Shown here one piece after another: positions 19,916-28,871 of a stretch of DNA of 64,000 nt (positions are counted from its first letter, which is position 1; each line of letters opens with the position of its first letter). The stretch is from Actinobacillus capsulatus DSM 19761. Its GTDB lineage: Bacteria > Pseudomonadota > Gammaproteobacteria > Enterobacterales > Pasteurellaceae. The DNA is taken from positions 53,871 through 117,870 of the forward strand of contig NZ_KB893938.1 in the NCBI RefSeq assembly GCF_000374285.1, in the 5' to 3' direction. The position numbers and the translations under genes are program-made. The notes beneath the pieces are model-generated. The model did not search any database. It saw only the letters and a list, made by a program, of their open reading frames with translations, and was not told the origin of the DNA.

Positions 19916-20629
19916 ATGCTCGTAGGCCCTTATGTCAATGGTGCCGCCGTATTAATCGGTGGACTTATCGGTGCATTTTTAGGTGCAAAATTACCAGAGC
20001 GAGTGAAAAGTAACTTACCTCCGCTATTTGGGCTTTGCTCAATGGGCTTGGGAATTATGTTGATTATCGGCGCAAAAAATATGTCTGCCGTGATATTGGC
20101 ATTAATTGTTGGAACAATTATCGGTGAGTTAATTTGTTTAGAAAAAGGTATCGGTAGCTTAGCCGGCAAAATGCGAGGTATGGTGGATAAAATTTTCCCT
20201 CCATCCGGTGTTTCACACCAAGAATTCTTAAATCAATTTGTGGCGATTTTAATTTTGTTCTGTGCCAGCGGTATGGGCGTATTCGGCTCAATGAAAGAAG
20301 GCATGACCGGCGACCCATCCGTATTGTTTATTAAAGCGATCTTAGATTTCTTCACTGCCGGCATTTTTGCCGCTACTTTGGGTTATGCGGTTTCAAGCAT
20401 TGCCGTGCCATTGATTCTCGTGCAAGTTAGCTTAGCATTATTAGCCAGCTTGATTATGCCACTCACTACACCAAATATGCTCGCCGACTTCTCAACTGCC
20501 GGCGGCTTTATTATGCTCGCAACCGGCTTACGTATCTGCGGTATCAAACATTTTGCCGTTGCCAATATGCTGCCGGCACTGATTTTAGTGATGCCTTTCT
20601 CTTATTTTTGGCAAATGTTTGTAGCTTAA
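19916..20629 (+). CDS. DUF554 family membrane protein (YqgA-like)
   Basis: A 237-residue protein with about seven membrane segments and the DUF554 hallmarks GPYVNGAAVLIGGLIGAFLG and LILFCASGMGVFGSMKEG. It probably transports a small substrate; no substrate is established. It lies two bases after ubiX, so the two are co-transcribed, though a functional link is not obvious. Confidence 0.87.
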   Translation: MLVGPYVNGAAVLIGGLIGAFLGAKLPERVKSNLPPLFGLCSMGLGIMLIIGAKNMSAVILALIVGTIIGELICLEKGIGSLAGKMRGMVDKIFPPSGVSHQEFLNQFVAILILFCASGMGVFGSMKEGMTGDPSVLFIKAILDFFTAGIFAATLGYAVSSIAVPLILVQVSLALLASLIMPLTTPNMLADFSTAGGFIMLATGLRICGIKHFAVANMLPALILVMPFSYFWQMFVA

Positions 20630-20678
20630 TAATAGACGCAATATCCTACTATTCTAGCAGGATATTCTAAAAGAATAT

Positions 20679-21119
20679 ATGATACAGAAACTTCCCTCCC
20701 ATATCAGCCACTTTATCTACCAAAATCATGTTGTGAGTTTTGCTGTCTATGGTGAAAATGACTTTTGGGCGGCAAACTGTTTTTATGCTTTCGATAGCGA
20801 ACAAGTTCGCTTAATCATTCTTACCAATAAAAACACTCGCCACGGTCTGTTGATGCAAGAAAACTCACATATTGTAGGCACAATTGCCGCTCAAGTTGAA
20901 ACACTTACCGGCATTGAAGGTGTTCAGTTCTCAGCGCATTGCACCTGTTTAATTGATTCAACAGCTCGCCAAGAGGCTTTAGATTGCTATTATACTCGCC
21001 ATCCAATCGCCCACTTAAAACCGAGTGATGTATGGGAAATTCGCTTTGAGATGATCAAACACACTGGGAATAAATTGGTTTTCGCAAAAAAAACCATTTG
21101 GGAAAGAGAAAAAGTCTAG
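20679..21119 (+). CDS. YhbP/UPF0306 family FMN-binding split-barrel protein
   Basis: A 146-residue protein with a pyridoxamine-phosphate-oxidase-like split barrel, opening with HVVSFAVYGENDFWAANCFYAFD. It is similar to E. coli YhbP (UPF0306). Members bind or are presumed to bind FMN; no reaction is established. It closes a run of plus-strand genes ahead of convergent yciH. Confidence 0.78.
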   Translation: MIQKLPSHISHFIYQNHVVSFAVYGENDFWAANCFYAFDSEQVRLIILTNKNTRHGLLMQENSHIVGTIAAQVETLTGIEGVQFSAHCTCLIDSTARQEALDCYYTRHPIAHLKPSDVWEIRFEMIKHTGNKLVFAKKTIWEREKV

Positions 21120-21131
21120 TTTTCTAAGAAA

Positions 21132-21189
21132 ACAAGCGGTTGAATTTGGCTAAAATTTTACAAAAAATGAGTAAAATTCAACCGCTTTT
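21132..21189. terminator. Uptake-sequence inverted pair between yhbP-like gene and yciH
   Basis: ACAAGCGGTTGAATTT and AAAATTCAACCGCTTTT form a long stem around an AT loop, between convergent genes. Confidence 0.7.
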
Positions 21190-21199
21190 ATAACAATGA

Positions 21200-21511
21200 T
21201 TAACCACCGGCAAATTTTACTTTGAAGCCTTTTTGTTCCAAAATTTGTTTCAGTAAATCTCGATTATCGCCTTGAATCTCAATCAATCCATCTTTTACTG
21301 AGCCACCAACACCACTGCGTTTTTTCAGTTCTGCCGCTAATAATTTGAGTTCAACATCATCCAAATCTAATCCGCTGATCACACACACGCCCTTACCTTT
21401 TCTGCCGCTAGTTTGACGCTGAATACGCACAATACCATCACCTTTCGGACGCTCCGCTTTTACTTTCTCAGGTATAATACGTCCGATTTCTGTTGAATAT
21501 ACTAATGTCAT
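21200..21511 (-). CDS. yciH: SUI1/eIF1-like protein YciH
   Basis: The 103-residue protein contains the SUI1 domain (VRIQRQTSGRKGKGVCVISGLDLDD...LKKRSGVGGSVKDGLIEIQGD). It is related to eukaryotic eIF1 and can influence start-codon fidelity; its physiological role in bacteria is limited or unclear. It follows pyrF on the same strand, a conserved pair in Enterobacteriaceae and Pasteurellaceae. Confidence 0.92.
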   Translation of the reverse strand: MTLVYSTEIGRIIPEKVKAERPKGDGIVRIQRQTSGRKGKGVCVISGLDLDDVELKLLAAELKKRSGVGGSVKDGLIEIQGDNRDLLKQILEQKGFKVKFAGG

Positions 21512-21590
21512 TCGTAAAAAATCCTAAAAATTTGACCACTTAAAATAAAAAAGGTGGACGTACAGCCCACCTTACACAATCAATTATCAA

Positions 21591-22283
21591 TTAACGAATA
21601 GAAGCATTAATTGATTTTAACACTGCTAATGGGTCTTGAGCTTGGGTAATCGGTCGACCAATCACTAAATAATCCGAGCCGGTATCAATTGCCTGTTTTG
21701 GTGTCATTACTCGACGCTGATCTCCAAAATCCGAACCTTCCGGACGAATACCCGGTGTCACTAGTTTGAAGTCTTTGCCACAATGCGTACGCAGCACTTC
21801 TACTTCTTGCGGAGAACAAACCACACCGTCTAAACCGGCACGTTGTGCAAGATGCGCTAAGCGAATAACTTGTTCCATCGGTGACGCATTAATCCCGATT
21901 TGTAACAAATCTAAATCCTCCATACTGGTTAATACCGTTACCGCAATTAATAACGGTGCATCTTTACCGTATGGCTCTAAAATTTTTTTCGCTTCTTCCA
22001 TCATGGTTAAACCGCCAGAAGCGTGTAAGTCGACCATCCACACGCCTAAATCAGCCGCAGAACGCACCGCACGCGCCACAGTATTTGGAATGTCGTGATA
22101 TTTTAAATCGAGGAAAACATCAAATTTACGCTCATGTAATTGTTTAACAAAATTTGTCCCTAAAGTAGTAAACATCTCTTTACCCACTTTTAAACGGCAA
22201 AGAGATGGATCGACCTGATCCACAAAGCTTAATGCTTCATGCTCTGTTTCATAGTCTAAGGCAACAATAATTTTATTATCCAT
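21591..22283 (-). CDS. pyrF: Orotidine 5'-phosphate decarboxylase
   Basis: The 230-residue TIM barrel has the active-site signature [14 protein letters not shown] (Asp-Lys-x-x-Asp) and late phosphate-binding [17 protein letters not shown] and YLVIGRPIT. It makes UMP, the last step of de novo pyrimidine synthesis. It is part of the lapA-lapB-pyrF-yciH gene order typical of gamma-proteobacteria. Confidence 0.96.
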   Translation of the reverse strand: MDNKIIVALDYETEHEALSFVDQVDPSLCRLKVGKEMFTTLGTNFVKQLHERKFDVFLDLKYHDIPNTVARAVRSAADLGVWMVDLHASGGLTMMEEAKKILEPYGKDAPLLIAVTVLTSMEDLDLLQIGINASPMEQVIRLAHLAQRAGLDGVVCSPQEVEVLRTHCGKDFKLVTPGIRPEGSDFGDQRRVMTPKQAIDTGSDYLVIGRPITQAQDPLAVLKSINASIR

Positions 22284-22332
22284 ATTGGACTCCTCAATTT
22301 TCAGTTTATAAATATACTTGCGTGTTTATGTA

Positions 22333-23517
22333 TCAATAAATACTGTGAATCGGTTTAATTTGTTCCCATTGGCGACAAGAAGGACAATACCAACTAAGGC
22401 GATAACTTTGGTAGCCACAGTTCAAACAACGGTACTGGAAACCCTTTTTAATGCGCTCACCGACCATGTTGTGTAAAAGCACTAAACTATCCTTCGCTCT
22501 TCCGTCTTCCGCTTCATTAATTTGATAATGAATAAATCGATGAAAGGTTAACATATTAGGATATTGGCTCAATTGTTGATAAAGCTTTGAGTACGCTGCC
22601 GTTATCCCATCTTTCTGCTCAATAAACTCGGTTAATGCGATATCTACACTGCTATTATGTTTAATTTGATTCGCTCGGATAAGAAACAGCTCATAATTAA
22701 CCAAGTCATCAAGTGCAATATAACAAGCCTTAATTTTCTGTAAAACTTCACTAATATAATTTGGATCTTGTAAAAGAAGGTGTTCAAAATGCATCAAGGC
22801 ACGTTTGAACTGATATTGCTCTAAGTAATAATCGCCTAACAAAATAGAGGCTCTCGCACAAAGCGGATAATACTCCAACGCTTTATTTAAAGCATTTAAA
22901 TGCTCTTCAACATTTTCCATTTTTATCGTTTGAGCATATTCACAATAATAGTGCGCTAATGGCACTTTATCTGTATCCGGCTCAATTTTTAACAATTTTT
23001 CGGAAACATTGATCGCTTTCTTCCATTCTTTAGTTTTCTGATAAATCACCATTAATTGTGTTAACGAATTAACAGCAAACTCAGGTTCATCAAGTAATAA
23101 AATATAGTAATTTTCAGCACGATCATAAAAACCGGCAGCCATAAAGTCTTTAGCTAGCTGCTGCTTAGCAAGTAATTTCTGTTCTATAGAATAATGTGGA
23201 CTCGCATCAAGAGCTTGATGAATACGTAAAGCACGATCAACCTCACCACGGGAACGAAATAAATTCCCGAGTGTAAGTTCAGCTTCAAATTGAGATTCGG
23301 TAGTAATCTGATTTTCAGATTCTTGTTTTTGGAGCATCGACAGAAAAAGATCAACCGCCTTTTCCTGCTGATTAGATAAAAGAAAATTCAGCCCCGTAAC
23401 ATAATCACGGGAAAATTTATTATTGATAGATTCTTGATCCTTTTTTGCACTTCTTTGTCCCATATACCACCCATAAAGAGCGGCAATCGGCAGTAAAAGG
23501 AACAGTAGTTCAAGCAT
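22333..23517 (-). CDS. lapB: Lipopolysaccharide assembly protein B
   Basis: The 394-residue protein has an N-terminal membrane anchor (LLLPIAALYGWYMG), a series of TPR helices, and a C-terminal rubredoxin-like metal site (CLNCGYQSYRLSWYCPSC, four cysteines). This matches LapB (YciM), which binds FtsH/YejM-type partners to control LpxC turnover and LPS synthesis. It overlaps the lapA stop codon by one base. Confidence 0.95.
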   Translation of the reverse strand: MLELLFLLLPIAALYGWYMGQRSAKKDQESINNKFSRDYVTGLNFLLSNQQEKAVDLFLSMLQKQESENQITTESQFEAELTLGNLFRSRGEVDRALRIHQALDASPHYSIEQKLLAKQQLAKDFMAAGFYDRAENYYILLLDEPEFAVNSLTQLMVIYQKTKEWKKAINVSEKLLKIEPDTDKVPLAHYYCEYAQTIKMENVEEHLNALNKALEYYPLCARASILLGDYYLEQYQFKRALMHFEHLLLQDPNYISEVLQKIKACYIALDDLVNYELFLIRANQIKHNSSVDIALTEFIEQKDGITAAYSKLYQQLSQYPNMLTFHRFIHYQINEAEDGRAKDSLVLLHNMVGERIKKGFQYRCLNCGYQSYRLSWYCPSCRQWEQIKPIHSIY

Positions 23518-23807
23518 TACTCAGCCTTTGGCGTAGTGGTCGTTAATTCTGTAATTTGCTGCGCCTGTCTTTTCACTCGCCGATTGAGTGCAATATTTTG
23601 TAATTTAAGACGCAAATAGAATACACCCGTAATTAACCAACCTAAAATTAAGCCAAAACCAAATAAAATAGCAACGAGGCTAGATAAACGTAATTCGCTC
23701 TGCGCAAGAACATAATTGAAAGTGATCAATTGATCGTTATTTGCACCAATGGTTACCGCAACCATAATTACGGCTAAGGTAATTAAAATACCTAAAATAT
23801 ATTTCAT
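23517..23807 (-). CDS. lapA: Lipopolysaccharide assembly protein A
   Basis: A 96-residue protein with two membrane segments and a charged, coiled C-terminus, matching LapA (YciS): GANNDQLITFNYVLAQSELRLS between the helices. It is translationally coupled to lapB and takes part in LPS assembly at the inner membrane. Confidence 0.92.
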   Translation of the reverse strand: MKYILGILITLAVIMVAVTIGANNDQLITFNYVLAQSELRLSSLVAILFGFGLILGWLITGVFYLRLKLQNIALNRRVKRQAQQITELTTTTPKAE

Positions 23808-23859
23808 CGTCTCTTTCCTCTATTTAGATAGGTAAACCAAATAGTTACACCATAACTAT

Positions 23860-24141
23860 TTATGCTAAATCAACACGCTCTTTCAAATCTTTTCCCGCTT
23901 TAAAATGAGGAACATATTTCGCATCTAATTTAACACTTTCACCTGTTTTAGGGTTACGACCTAGGCGAGGCTGGCGATAATGTAAAGAAAAACTACCAAA
24001 TCCTCTTACTTCAACTCGTTCACCCTGTTCTAAAGACAACATAATTTGCTCTAAAAGCTCTTTTACGCCATCTTCTACAGATTTTACTTGTAATGTCGGA
24101 TTAAGTGATACTAAATTGTCAATAAGTTCTGATTTCGTCAT
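23860..24141 (-). CDS. ihfB: Integration host factor beta subunit
   Basis: The 93-residue protein is full length for Ihf[12 protein letters not shown]...[26 protein letters not shown], with the DNA-intercalating RxPRxGRNPxTG arm. With IhfA it bends DNA at specific sites and acts in transcription, recombination and phage integration. It lies downstream of rpsA as in most gamma-proteobacteria. Confidence 0.96.
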   Translation of the reverse strand: MTKSELIDNLVSLNPTLQVKSVEDGVKELLEQIMLSLEQGERVEVRGFGSFSLHYRQPRLGRNPKTGESVKLDAKYVPHFKAGKDLKERVDLA

Positions 24142-24212
24142 AGTTTCTCCTGATTATTTAAATCAAAGCGGATATGCTTTCACATACCCGCTTTCAATTA
24201 GAAAGACGCTAA

Positions 24213-25880
24213 TTATTCGCCTTTAGCTGCTTGGAAAGCAGCTGCCATTGCGTTTGGCATCTCAACTTCTTGTTGTTTGTTCACTTGAGCGATTGCTGCT
24301 GATTCTTCAGCTTCATCTTTCGCACGAACAGATAAATTAACAACACGAGATTTACGATCAACACCAGTGTATTTCGCTTCAATTGAATCACCAACAGAAA
24401 TTACTGTTGTGATATCTTCAATACGATCACGAGCTGCTTCGTTAGCACGAATGAACGCTTCCACGCCACCTTCTAACTCGACTTTAACACCTTTAGCATC
24501 AACTTCTACAACTTTACCAGTCACGATAGCACCTTTTTTAGTGCTGTCTACGAAGTTTGTGAACGGATCTGATTCTAATTGTTTGATACCTAGAGAAATA
24601 CGCTCTTTCACTGCATCAACTTGTAATACAACTGCTTCTACTTCGTCGCCTTTTTTGTAGTTACGAACAGCTTCTTCACCTGAAACATTCCAAGAAATGT
24701 CAGATAAGTGAACTAAACCATCGATACCACCTTCAAGACCGATGAAGATACCGAAATCAGTGATAGATTTGATTTTACCTGTCACTTTATCGTTTTTGTT
24801 GTGAGTTGCTGCGAAGTGTTCCCAGGGGTTTTCCTTACATTGTTTTAAACCTAATGAGATACGACGACGTTCTTCATCAATTTCAAGTACCATTACTTCA
24901 ACTACATCACCTACGCTAACAACTTTAGATGGATGGATGTTTTTGTTTGTCCAATCCATTTCTGAAACATGAACTAAACCTTCAACGCCATCTAAAATTT
25001 CAACGAAACAACCGTAGTCTGTTAAGTTAGTTACTTTACCAGTTAATTTGCTGTTTACTGGGTGGTTTTGAGCGATTGCAGCCCATGGATCTTGACCTAA
25101 TTGTTTTAAGCCCAATGATACACGAGTACGGTCTTTGTCAAATTTTAATACTTTGACAGTTACTTCATCGCCTACATTAACAACTTCGCTTGGGTGTTTA
25201 ACACGTTTCCAAGCCATATCAGTGATGTGTAATAAGCCGTCAACACCACCTAAATCAACGAATGCACCGTAGTCAGTTAAGTTTTTAACTGTACCTTTAA
25301 CTACAGAACCTTCAACTAAGTTCGCTAATACTTCATCACGATCTTGATTACTTTCTGATTCAATTACAGCACGACGAGAAACAACTACGTTGTTACGTTT
25401 TTGGTCAAGTTTGATTACTTTGAATTCTAATTCTTTACCTTCTAAGTTTAAAGAATCACGAACTGGACGAGTATCAACTAACGAACCTGGTAAGAATGCA
25501 CGAACACCGTTTAATTCAACAGTAAAACCGCCTTTTACTTTACCGTTAACAAAACCGATAACTGTAGCTTGTTCCTCAAATGCTTTCTCTAAAGCAATCC
25601 AAGCCTCGTTACGTTTTGCATCACCACGAGAAACTACTGTTTCACCGAAGCCATCTTCAACTGCTTTAAGAACCACGTCTACTTGGTCGCCAATTTGAAC
25701 TTCAAGTTCGCCTTGAGCATTTGTGAATTCTTCAGCTGGAATTGATGATTCAGATTTGAAACCTGTATCAACGATTACATAGCCTTTTTGGATAGCTACA
25801 ACAGTACCTTTAACGACAGAACCTAAACGAGCTTCTGTTGCTAGGAATTCTTCAAGTAGTTGAGCAAAATTTTCTGACAT
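24213..25880 (-). CDS. rpsA: 30S ribosomal protein S1
   Basis: The 555-residue protein contains six S1 RNA-binding repeats, visible as recurring GxVxxITDFGxFV-type segments (for example [19 protein letters not shown] and [20 protein letters not shown]). It helps load mRNA on the 30S subunit. The start at 25880 ([13 protein letters not shown]) is the family start; an in-frame upstream extension is not conserved. It lies between cmk and ihfB. Confidence 0.97.
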   Translation of the reverse strand: MSENFAQLLEEFLATEARLGSVVKGTVVAIQKGYVIVDTGFKSESSIPAEEFTNAQGELEVQIGDQVDVVLKAVEDGFGETVVSRGDAKRNEAWIALEKAFEEQATVIGFVNGKVKGGFTVELNGVRAFLPGSLVDTRPVRDSLNLEGKELEFKVIKLDQKRNNVVVSRRAVIESESNQDRDEVLANLVEGSVVKGTVKNLTDYGAFVDLGGVDGLLHITDMAWKRVKHPSEVVNVGDEVTVKVLKFDKDRTRVSLGLKQLGQDPWAAIAQNHPVNSKLTGKVTNLTDYGCFVEILDGVEGLVHVSEMDWTNKNIHPSKVVSVGDVVEVMVLEIDEERRRISLGLKQCKENPWEHFAATHNKNDKVTGKIKSITDFGIFIGLEGGIDGLVHLSDISWNVSGEEAVRNYKKGDEVEAVVLQVDAVKERISLGIKQLESDPFTNFVDSTKKGAIVTGKVVEVDAKGVKVELEGGVEAFIRANEAARDRIEDITTVISVGDSIEAKYTGVDRKSRVVNLSVRAKDEAEESAAIAQVNKQQEVEMPNAMAAAFQAAKGE

Positions 25881-25978
25881 AATTTTCTTCTTAAATAAAA
25901 ATGAACATCCATCTAACATCCTGTTAAATGGGGTTAGTAATAATCACCAAACACATCCTATGTTTAGCAAAATAAACA

Positions 25979-26653
25979 TTAAATTGTTCTGAATTTCGCA
26001 ATATACTCTATTGCCTGAGCAATTACCTCTTCAATCGACAGATTTGTCGAATCCAACAATAACGCATCTTTAGCCGGAACTAAAGGCGCAACCGAGCGAT
26101 TTCTATCGCGAAAGTCTCGCTCTTTAATCTCGACTAAAATCTTGTCAAAGTTAGCATTAAATCCCTTTTCTTGCAACTGTTTTACACGTCTTTTTGTGCG
26201 TTCTTCAGCACTTGCATCAAGAAATAACTTTACTTGGGCTTCAGGGAATACTACTGTCCCCATATCTCGCCCATCCGCAATTAAACCGTTCGGAGAACTG
26301 AAATCACGCTGACGTTGTAATAAAGCATCTCGTACTTTGGGGAAAACCGCTACTTTTGAAGCATTTTGTCCAGCTTCAGCAGTACGAATTTGATCACCTA
26401 CATTCTCACCGTCTAATATAACTTTGATCTCGCCATTTTCAGGAATAAACTTTACATTGAGGTGACGACTTACTTCAGCTAGACGTTCTTCATCATCTAA
26501 TGCAATACCCGCTTTTAATGCTGCTAATGCGGTAATTCGATAAATTGCGCCTGAATCTAAAAAATCAAGCCCTAATTTGTCTGCTAATGCATGACATAAT
26601 GTACCTTTGCCAGCACCACTAGGACCATCAACAGTAATAATAAAATTGCTCAT
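25979..26653 (-). CDS. cmk: Cytidylate kinase
   Basis: The 224-residue NMP kinase has P-loop [17 protein letters not shown], the CMP-binding [14 protein letters not shown] and the lid segment [24 protein letters not shown]. It phosphorylates CMP and dCMP. The cmk-rpsA-ihfB order is conserved in gamma-proteobacteria. Confidence 0.96.
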   Translation of the reverse strand: MSNFIITVDGPSGAGKGTLCHALADKLGLDFLDSGAIYRITALAALKAGIALDDEERLAEVSRHLNVKFIPENGEIKVILDGENVGDQIRTAEAGQNASKVAVFPKVRDALLQRQRDFSSPNGLIADGRDMGTVVFPEAQVKLFLDASAEERTKRRVKQLQEKGFNANFDKILVEIKERDFRDRNRSVAPLVPAKDALLLDSTNLSIEEVIAQAIEYIAKFRTI

Positions 26654-26683
26654 TCTTTGTTCCTACCTAAAGTGACAAAAACA

Positions 26684-27712
26684 TTATAATTCTGGGAATT
26701 CACCGATAATTACATTTACTTCCATAACCTGTCCGTTACGTAAAATTTGTACTTTAACTTGCGTACCCGGTTTCATATTTGCAAGTAAATCCATCATTTG
26801 GGTTGGCGACTCTGCATCCATATCTCCCACTTTCAAGATACGATCATTCTCTTCAATCCCCGCTTGCGCCGCGGGGCCATTTTCCGCAACGCCGGTAATT
26901 AACACCCCTTTAGTCTTTTCCTGACTAGCAGCAGAATAAAGCGAACTATTTACACCAAAGTAACCTCGAATAACCCGACCATCTTTGATAATTTTATCCA
27001 TAATTTGCTTTGCCAAATTGATTGGGATAGCAAAATTTAATCCTTCCGCTAATTCATCACTGGTTTTTCCCAGACTTAAGGTATTGATTCCAACTAATTC
27101 ACCGGCTGAATTTATCAATGCACCACCTGAATTACCTCGATTTACCGAAGCATCCGTTTGAATAAAGTTCTGACGCCCACTGTCAGTTAAAGCATTACGT
27201 CCTGTCGCACTGATAATGCCCTGTGTAATACTCTGACCTAAGTTAAATGGATTACCTATTGCAAACACTATATCACCAATACGAATCGGACGTTCGTCAT
27301 TCTGAGGAATTGTCGGCAAATTCTCCGCTTTAATTTTCAGCACAGCCAAATCGGTGAGCGTATCGTCTCCGACCAAGACTGCATCGTAAATTTTACCTGT
27401 TTGTAATGCGACAATGATTTGCGCCGCATTTTGAATAACATGCTTGTTTGTCAAAATATAACCATCAGCGGTCATAATTACACCTGAACCTAAATTTTTC
27501 ACCTCGAAATTTTCGCCATTTTGGCTTGGGGAACGATTGTATACGTTAACTACAGCTGGAGAGGCTAACTTCACCGCATCATGATAACTGGCAATAGCAA
27601 TATTTGATTGCCCTATAGCGTGAATCTTATTATTGACTAAAGGAGCAATATAGAGAATTAAAAACGCACAAAAAAGTCCGAAACCCACTGCCTGCATTGC
27701 TTTTTTCTTCAT
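26684..27712 (-). CDS. degS: Envelope-stress protease DegS
   Basis: A 342-residue protein with an N-terminal membrane anchor (GFGLFCAFLILYIAPLV), a trypsin-like domain with catalytic His (LTNKHVI), Asp (DLAVLKI) and Ser (NRGNSGGALIN), and a single C-terminal PDZ domain (about 250-335). One PDZ and no cleavable signal distinguish it from DegP/DegQ. It cuts RseA when PDZ senses misfolded porins, releasing sigma-E. Confidence 0.92.
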   Translation of the reverse strand: MKKKAMQAVGFGLFCAFLILYIAPLVNNKIHAIGQSNIAIASYHDAVKLASPAVVNVYNRSPSQNGENFEVKNLGSGVIMTADGYILTNKHVIQNAAQIIVALQTGKIYDAVLVGDDTLTDLAVLKIKAENLPTIPQNDERPIRIGDIVFAIGNPFNLGQSITQGIISATGRNALTDSGRQNFIQTDASVNRGNSGGALINSAGELVGINTLSLGKTSDELAEGLNFAIPINLAKQIMDKIIKDGRVIRGYFGVNSSLYSAASQEKTKGVLITGVAENGPAAQAGIEENDRILKVGDMDAESPTQMMDLLANMKPGTQVKVQILRNGQVMEVNVIIGEFPEL

Positions 27713-27804
27713 TCTCAGTCCTTTAATTATCCTAACATAATGAACTTGATATTATATAAGAATTTTCTTGTTTAGAACAAGTCATTCCTTACCTTTATCG
27801 TACA

Positions 27805-27823
27805 TTCTCTCTCAGAGAGAGAA
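27805..27823. promoter_or_regulatory. Perfect palindrome between degS and a small membrane-protein gene
   Basis: TTCTCTCTC-A-GAGAGAGAA is a perfect 9+1+9 inverted repeat in the divergent spacer. It lies about 40 bases upstream of the likely promoter at 27,864-27,891 and could be a regulator site. There is no T-run to make it a terminator, and I recognise no regulator. Confidence 0.4.
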
Positions 27824-27863
27824 GATAAATCTGATTATATTTGCTACTTTTGTGTACTTTTAA

Positions 27864-27891
27864 TTGTGCATTCTCAAAAAATCGTTATAAT
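27864..27891 (+). promoter_or_regulatory. Sigma-70-like promoter
   Basis: TTGTGC (27,864-27,869) and TATAAT (27,886-27,891) are separated by 16 bases and followed by a GC-rich discriminator (GGTGCGCCC). It would start a transcript near 27,898, leading to the small gene at 28,026. Confidence 0.6.
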
Positions 27892-27897
27892 GGTGCG

Positions 27898-28025
27898 CCC
27901 TTTCAAGGGCGTCTGATCAGTTATTAAACGATCATAATTTAATGCTGAATCTTTTGTGGAGTAACTCTATACTCCTTAGGTCTTATTTAACTATTTATAA
28001 AAATAACAAATGTATCGGAGCTGTA
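27898..28025 (+). other. Structured 5' leader of a small membrane-protein gene
   Basis: About 128 bases lie between the promoter and the start codon. They contain two evident hairpins: GCGCCC/GGGCGT near 27,895-27,912 and GGAGTA/TACTCC near 27,958-27,975. The second carries a GGAG that could mimic or hide a ribosome site. No known riboswitch pattern is recognised. Confidence 0.4.
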
Positions 28026-28211
28026 ATGCGAACATTTATAACGGCTTTATTAACGATAAGCTGTGCGGCAATTAGCTATGTGGCGGAAGGATGGAATGCC
28101 ATCATTTTCGGCTGGGCTGCATTTACTTTAGGTTTATTATGTATTTTATTTGCTCTTACTGGCAAAGGTGAGAAATTAGTTGAGAAAGTAGAAGATAATC
28201 AATCGATTTAA
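28026..28211 (+). CDS. Small two-helix membrane protein, function unknown
   Basis: A 61-residue protein (MRTFITALLTISCAAISYVAEGW...) with two hydrophobic segments (about 4-20 and 26-46) and a charged tail. The frame is open further upstream, but the ATG at 28026 follows TCGGAG and begins the first helix. I recognise no family. A terminator follows 27 bases after the stop codon, so it is a stand-alone transcript behind a long leader. Confidence 0.62.
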   Translation: MRTFITALLTISCAAISYVAEGWNAIIFGWAAFTLGLLCILFALTGKGEKLVEKVEDNQSI

Positions 28212-28237
28212 AAAATTACAATATACCTATAAACCAA

Positions 28238-28267
28238 AATAGCCTGTAATAAACAGGCTATTCTTTT
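28238..28267 (+). terminator. Rho-independent terminator of the small membrane-protein gene
   Basis: AATAGCCTGT and ACAGGCTATT pair around a five-base loop, followed by CTTTT. Confidence 0.8.
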
Positions 28268-28275
28268 AGGATATA

Positions 28276-28304
28276 AAGAGACCTAATCTTTCGATTAGGC
28301 TCTT
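28276..28304 (-). terminator. Rho-independent terminator after tRNA-Leu(GAG)
   Basis: On the minus strand AAGAGCCTAATC and GATTAGGTCTCTT pair around a short GAAA-type loop and are followed by T-rich sequence. It lies just past the 3' end of the tRNA in the secG-tRNA transcript. Confidence 0.75.
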
Positions 28305-28309
28305 ATATT

Positions 28310-28395
28310 TGGTGCTCTGGGCGAGACTCGAACTCGCACATCCTATGGACACTACCCCCTCAAGATAGCGTGTCTACCAATTCCACCACCAGAGC
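28310..28395 (-). tRNA. tRNA-Leu (anticodon GAG)
   Basis: An 86-base class II tRNA with acceptor stem GCTCTGG/CCAGAGC, encoded CCA, a long variable arm, TTCGAGTC in the T arm and anticodon loop TTGAGGG (anticodon GAG, reading CUY). It follows secG by 22 bases, the conserved secG-leuU arrangement. Confidence 0.95.
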
Positions 28396-28417
28396 TTTTC
28401 ATTCTATTCCAAAATTA

Positions 28418-28744
28418 TTAAGGAATATCGTTATTTTGGGTTTCTACTTTTGCAGGCTGCTCTATTTTTTGATGAACACCACTTAAATCTTCAAATTGAC
28501 TTTTTGGCACCACTTGATGTGAATTTAAATTACCGATAAGTAAGCTAATGCTAAAAAAGATAATTGCTAAAATCGCTGTTGTTCTTGATAAGAAATTTGC
28601 TGAACCTGCTGAACCAAAAACTGTTCCAGCAGCACCTGACCCAAAAGAAGCGCCTGCATCAGCACCTTTACCTTGTTGCATTAAAATAAATCCAATTAAT
28701 GCAATTGCAACAACGAGATAAATAATTGTTAGTACGTTTAACAT
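28418..28744 (-). CDS. secG: Protein translocase subunit SecG
   Basis: The 108-residue protein has two membrane helices joined by the SecG loop GFILMQQGKGADAGASFGSGAAGTVFGSAGSANFLSRTTAIL. It is a nonessential partner of SecYE that assists the SecA cycle. The C-terminus is short and polar. It is probably co-transcribed with the downstream tRNA-Leu. Confidence 0.96.
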   Translation of the reverse strand: MLNVLTIIYLVVAIALIGFILMQQGKGADAGASFGSGAAGTVFGSAGSANFLSRTTAILAIIFFSISLLIGNLNSHQVVPKSQFEDLSGVHQKIEQPAKVETQNNDIP

Positions 28745-28871
28745 TTAAACTCTCTATTTTTCCGCGATAAATTTAAGATTTTAAGATTAAAATCAACTTG
28801 CGATGGTGTACATAATATAGATCTAGCAAACTTCTTGCAAGCGATTTTTTTATTTCAATTATACATTTGCC

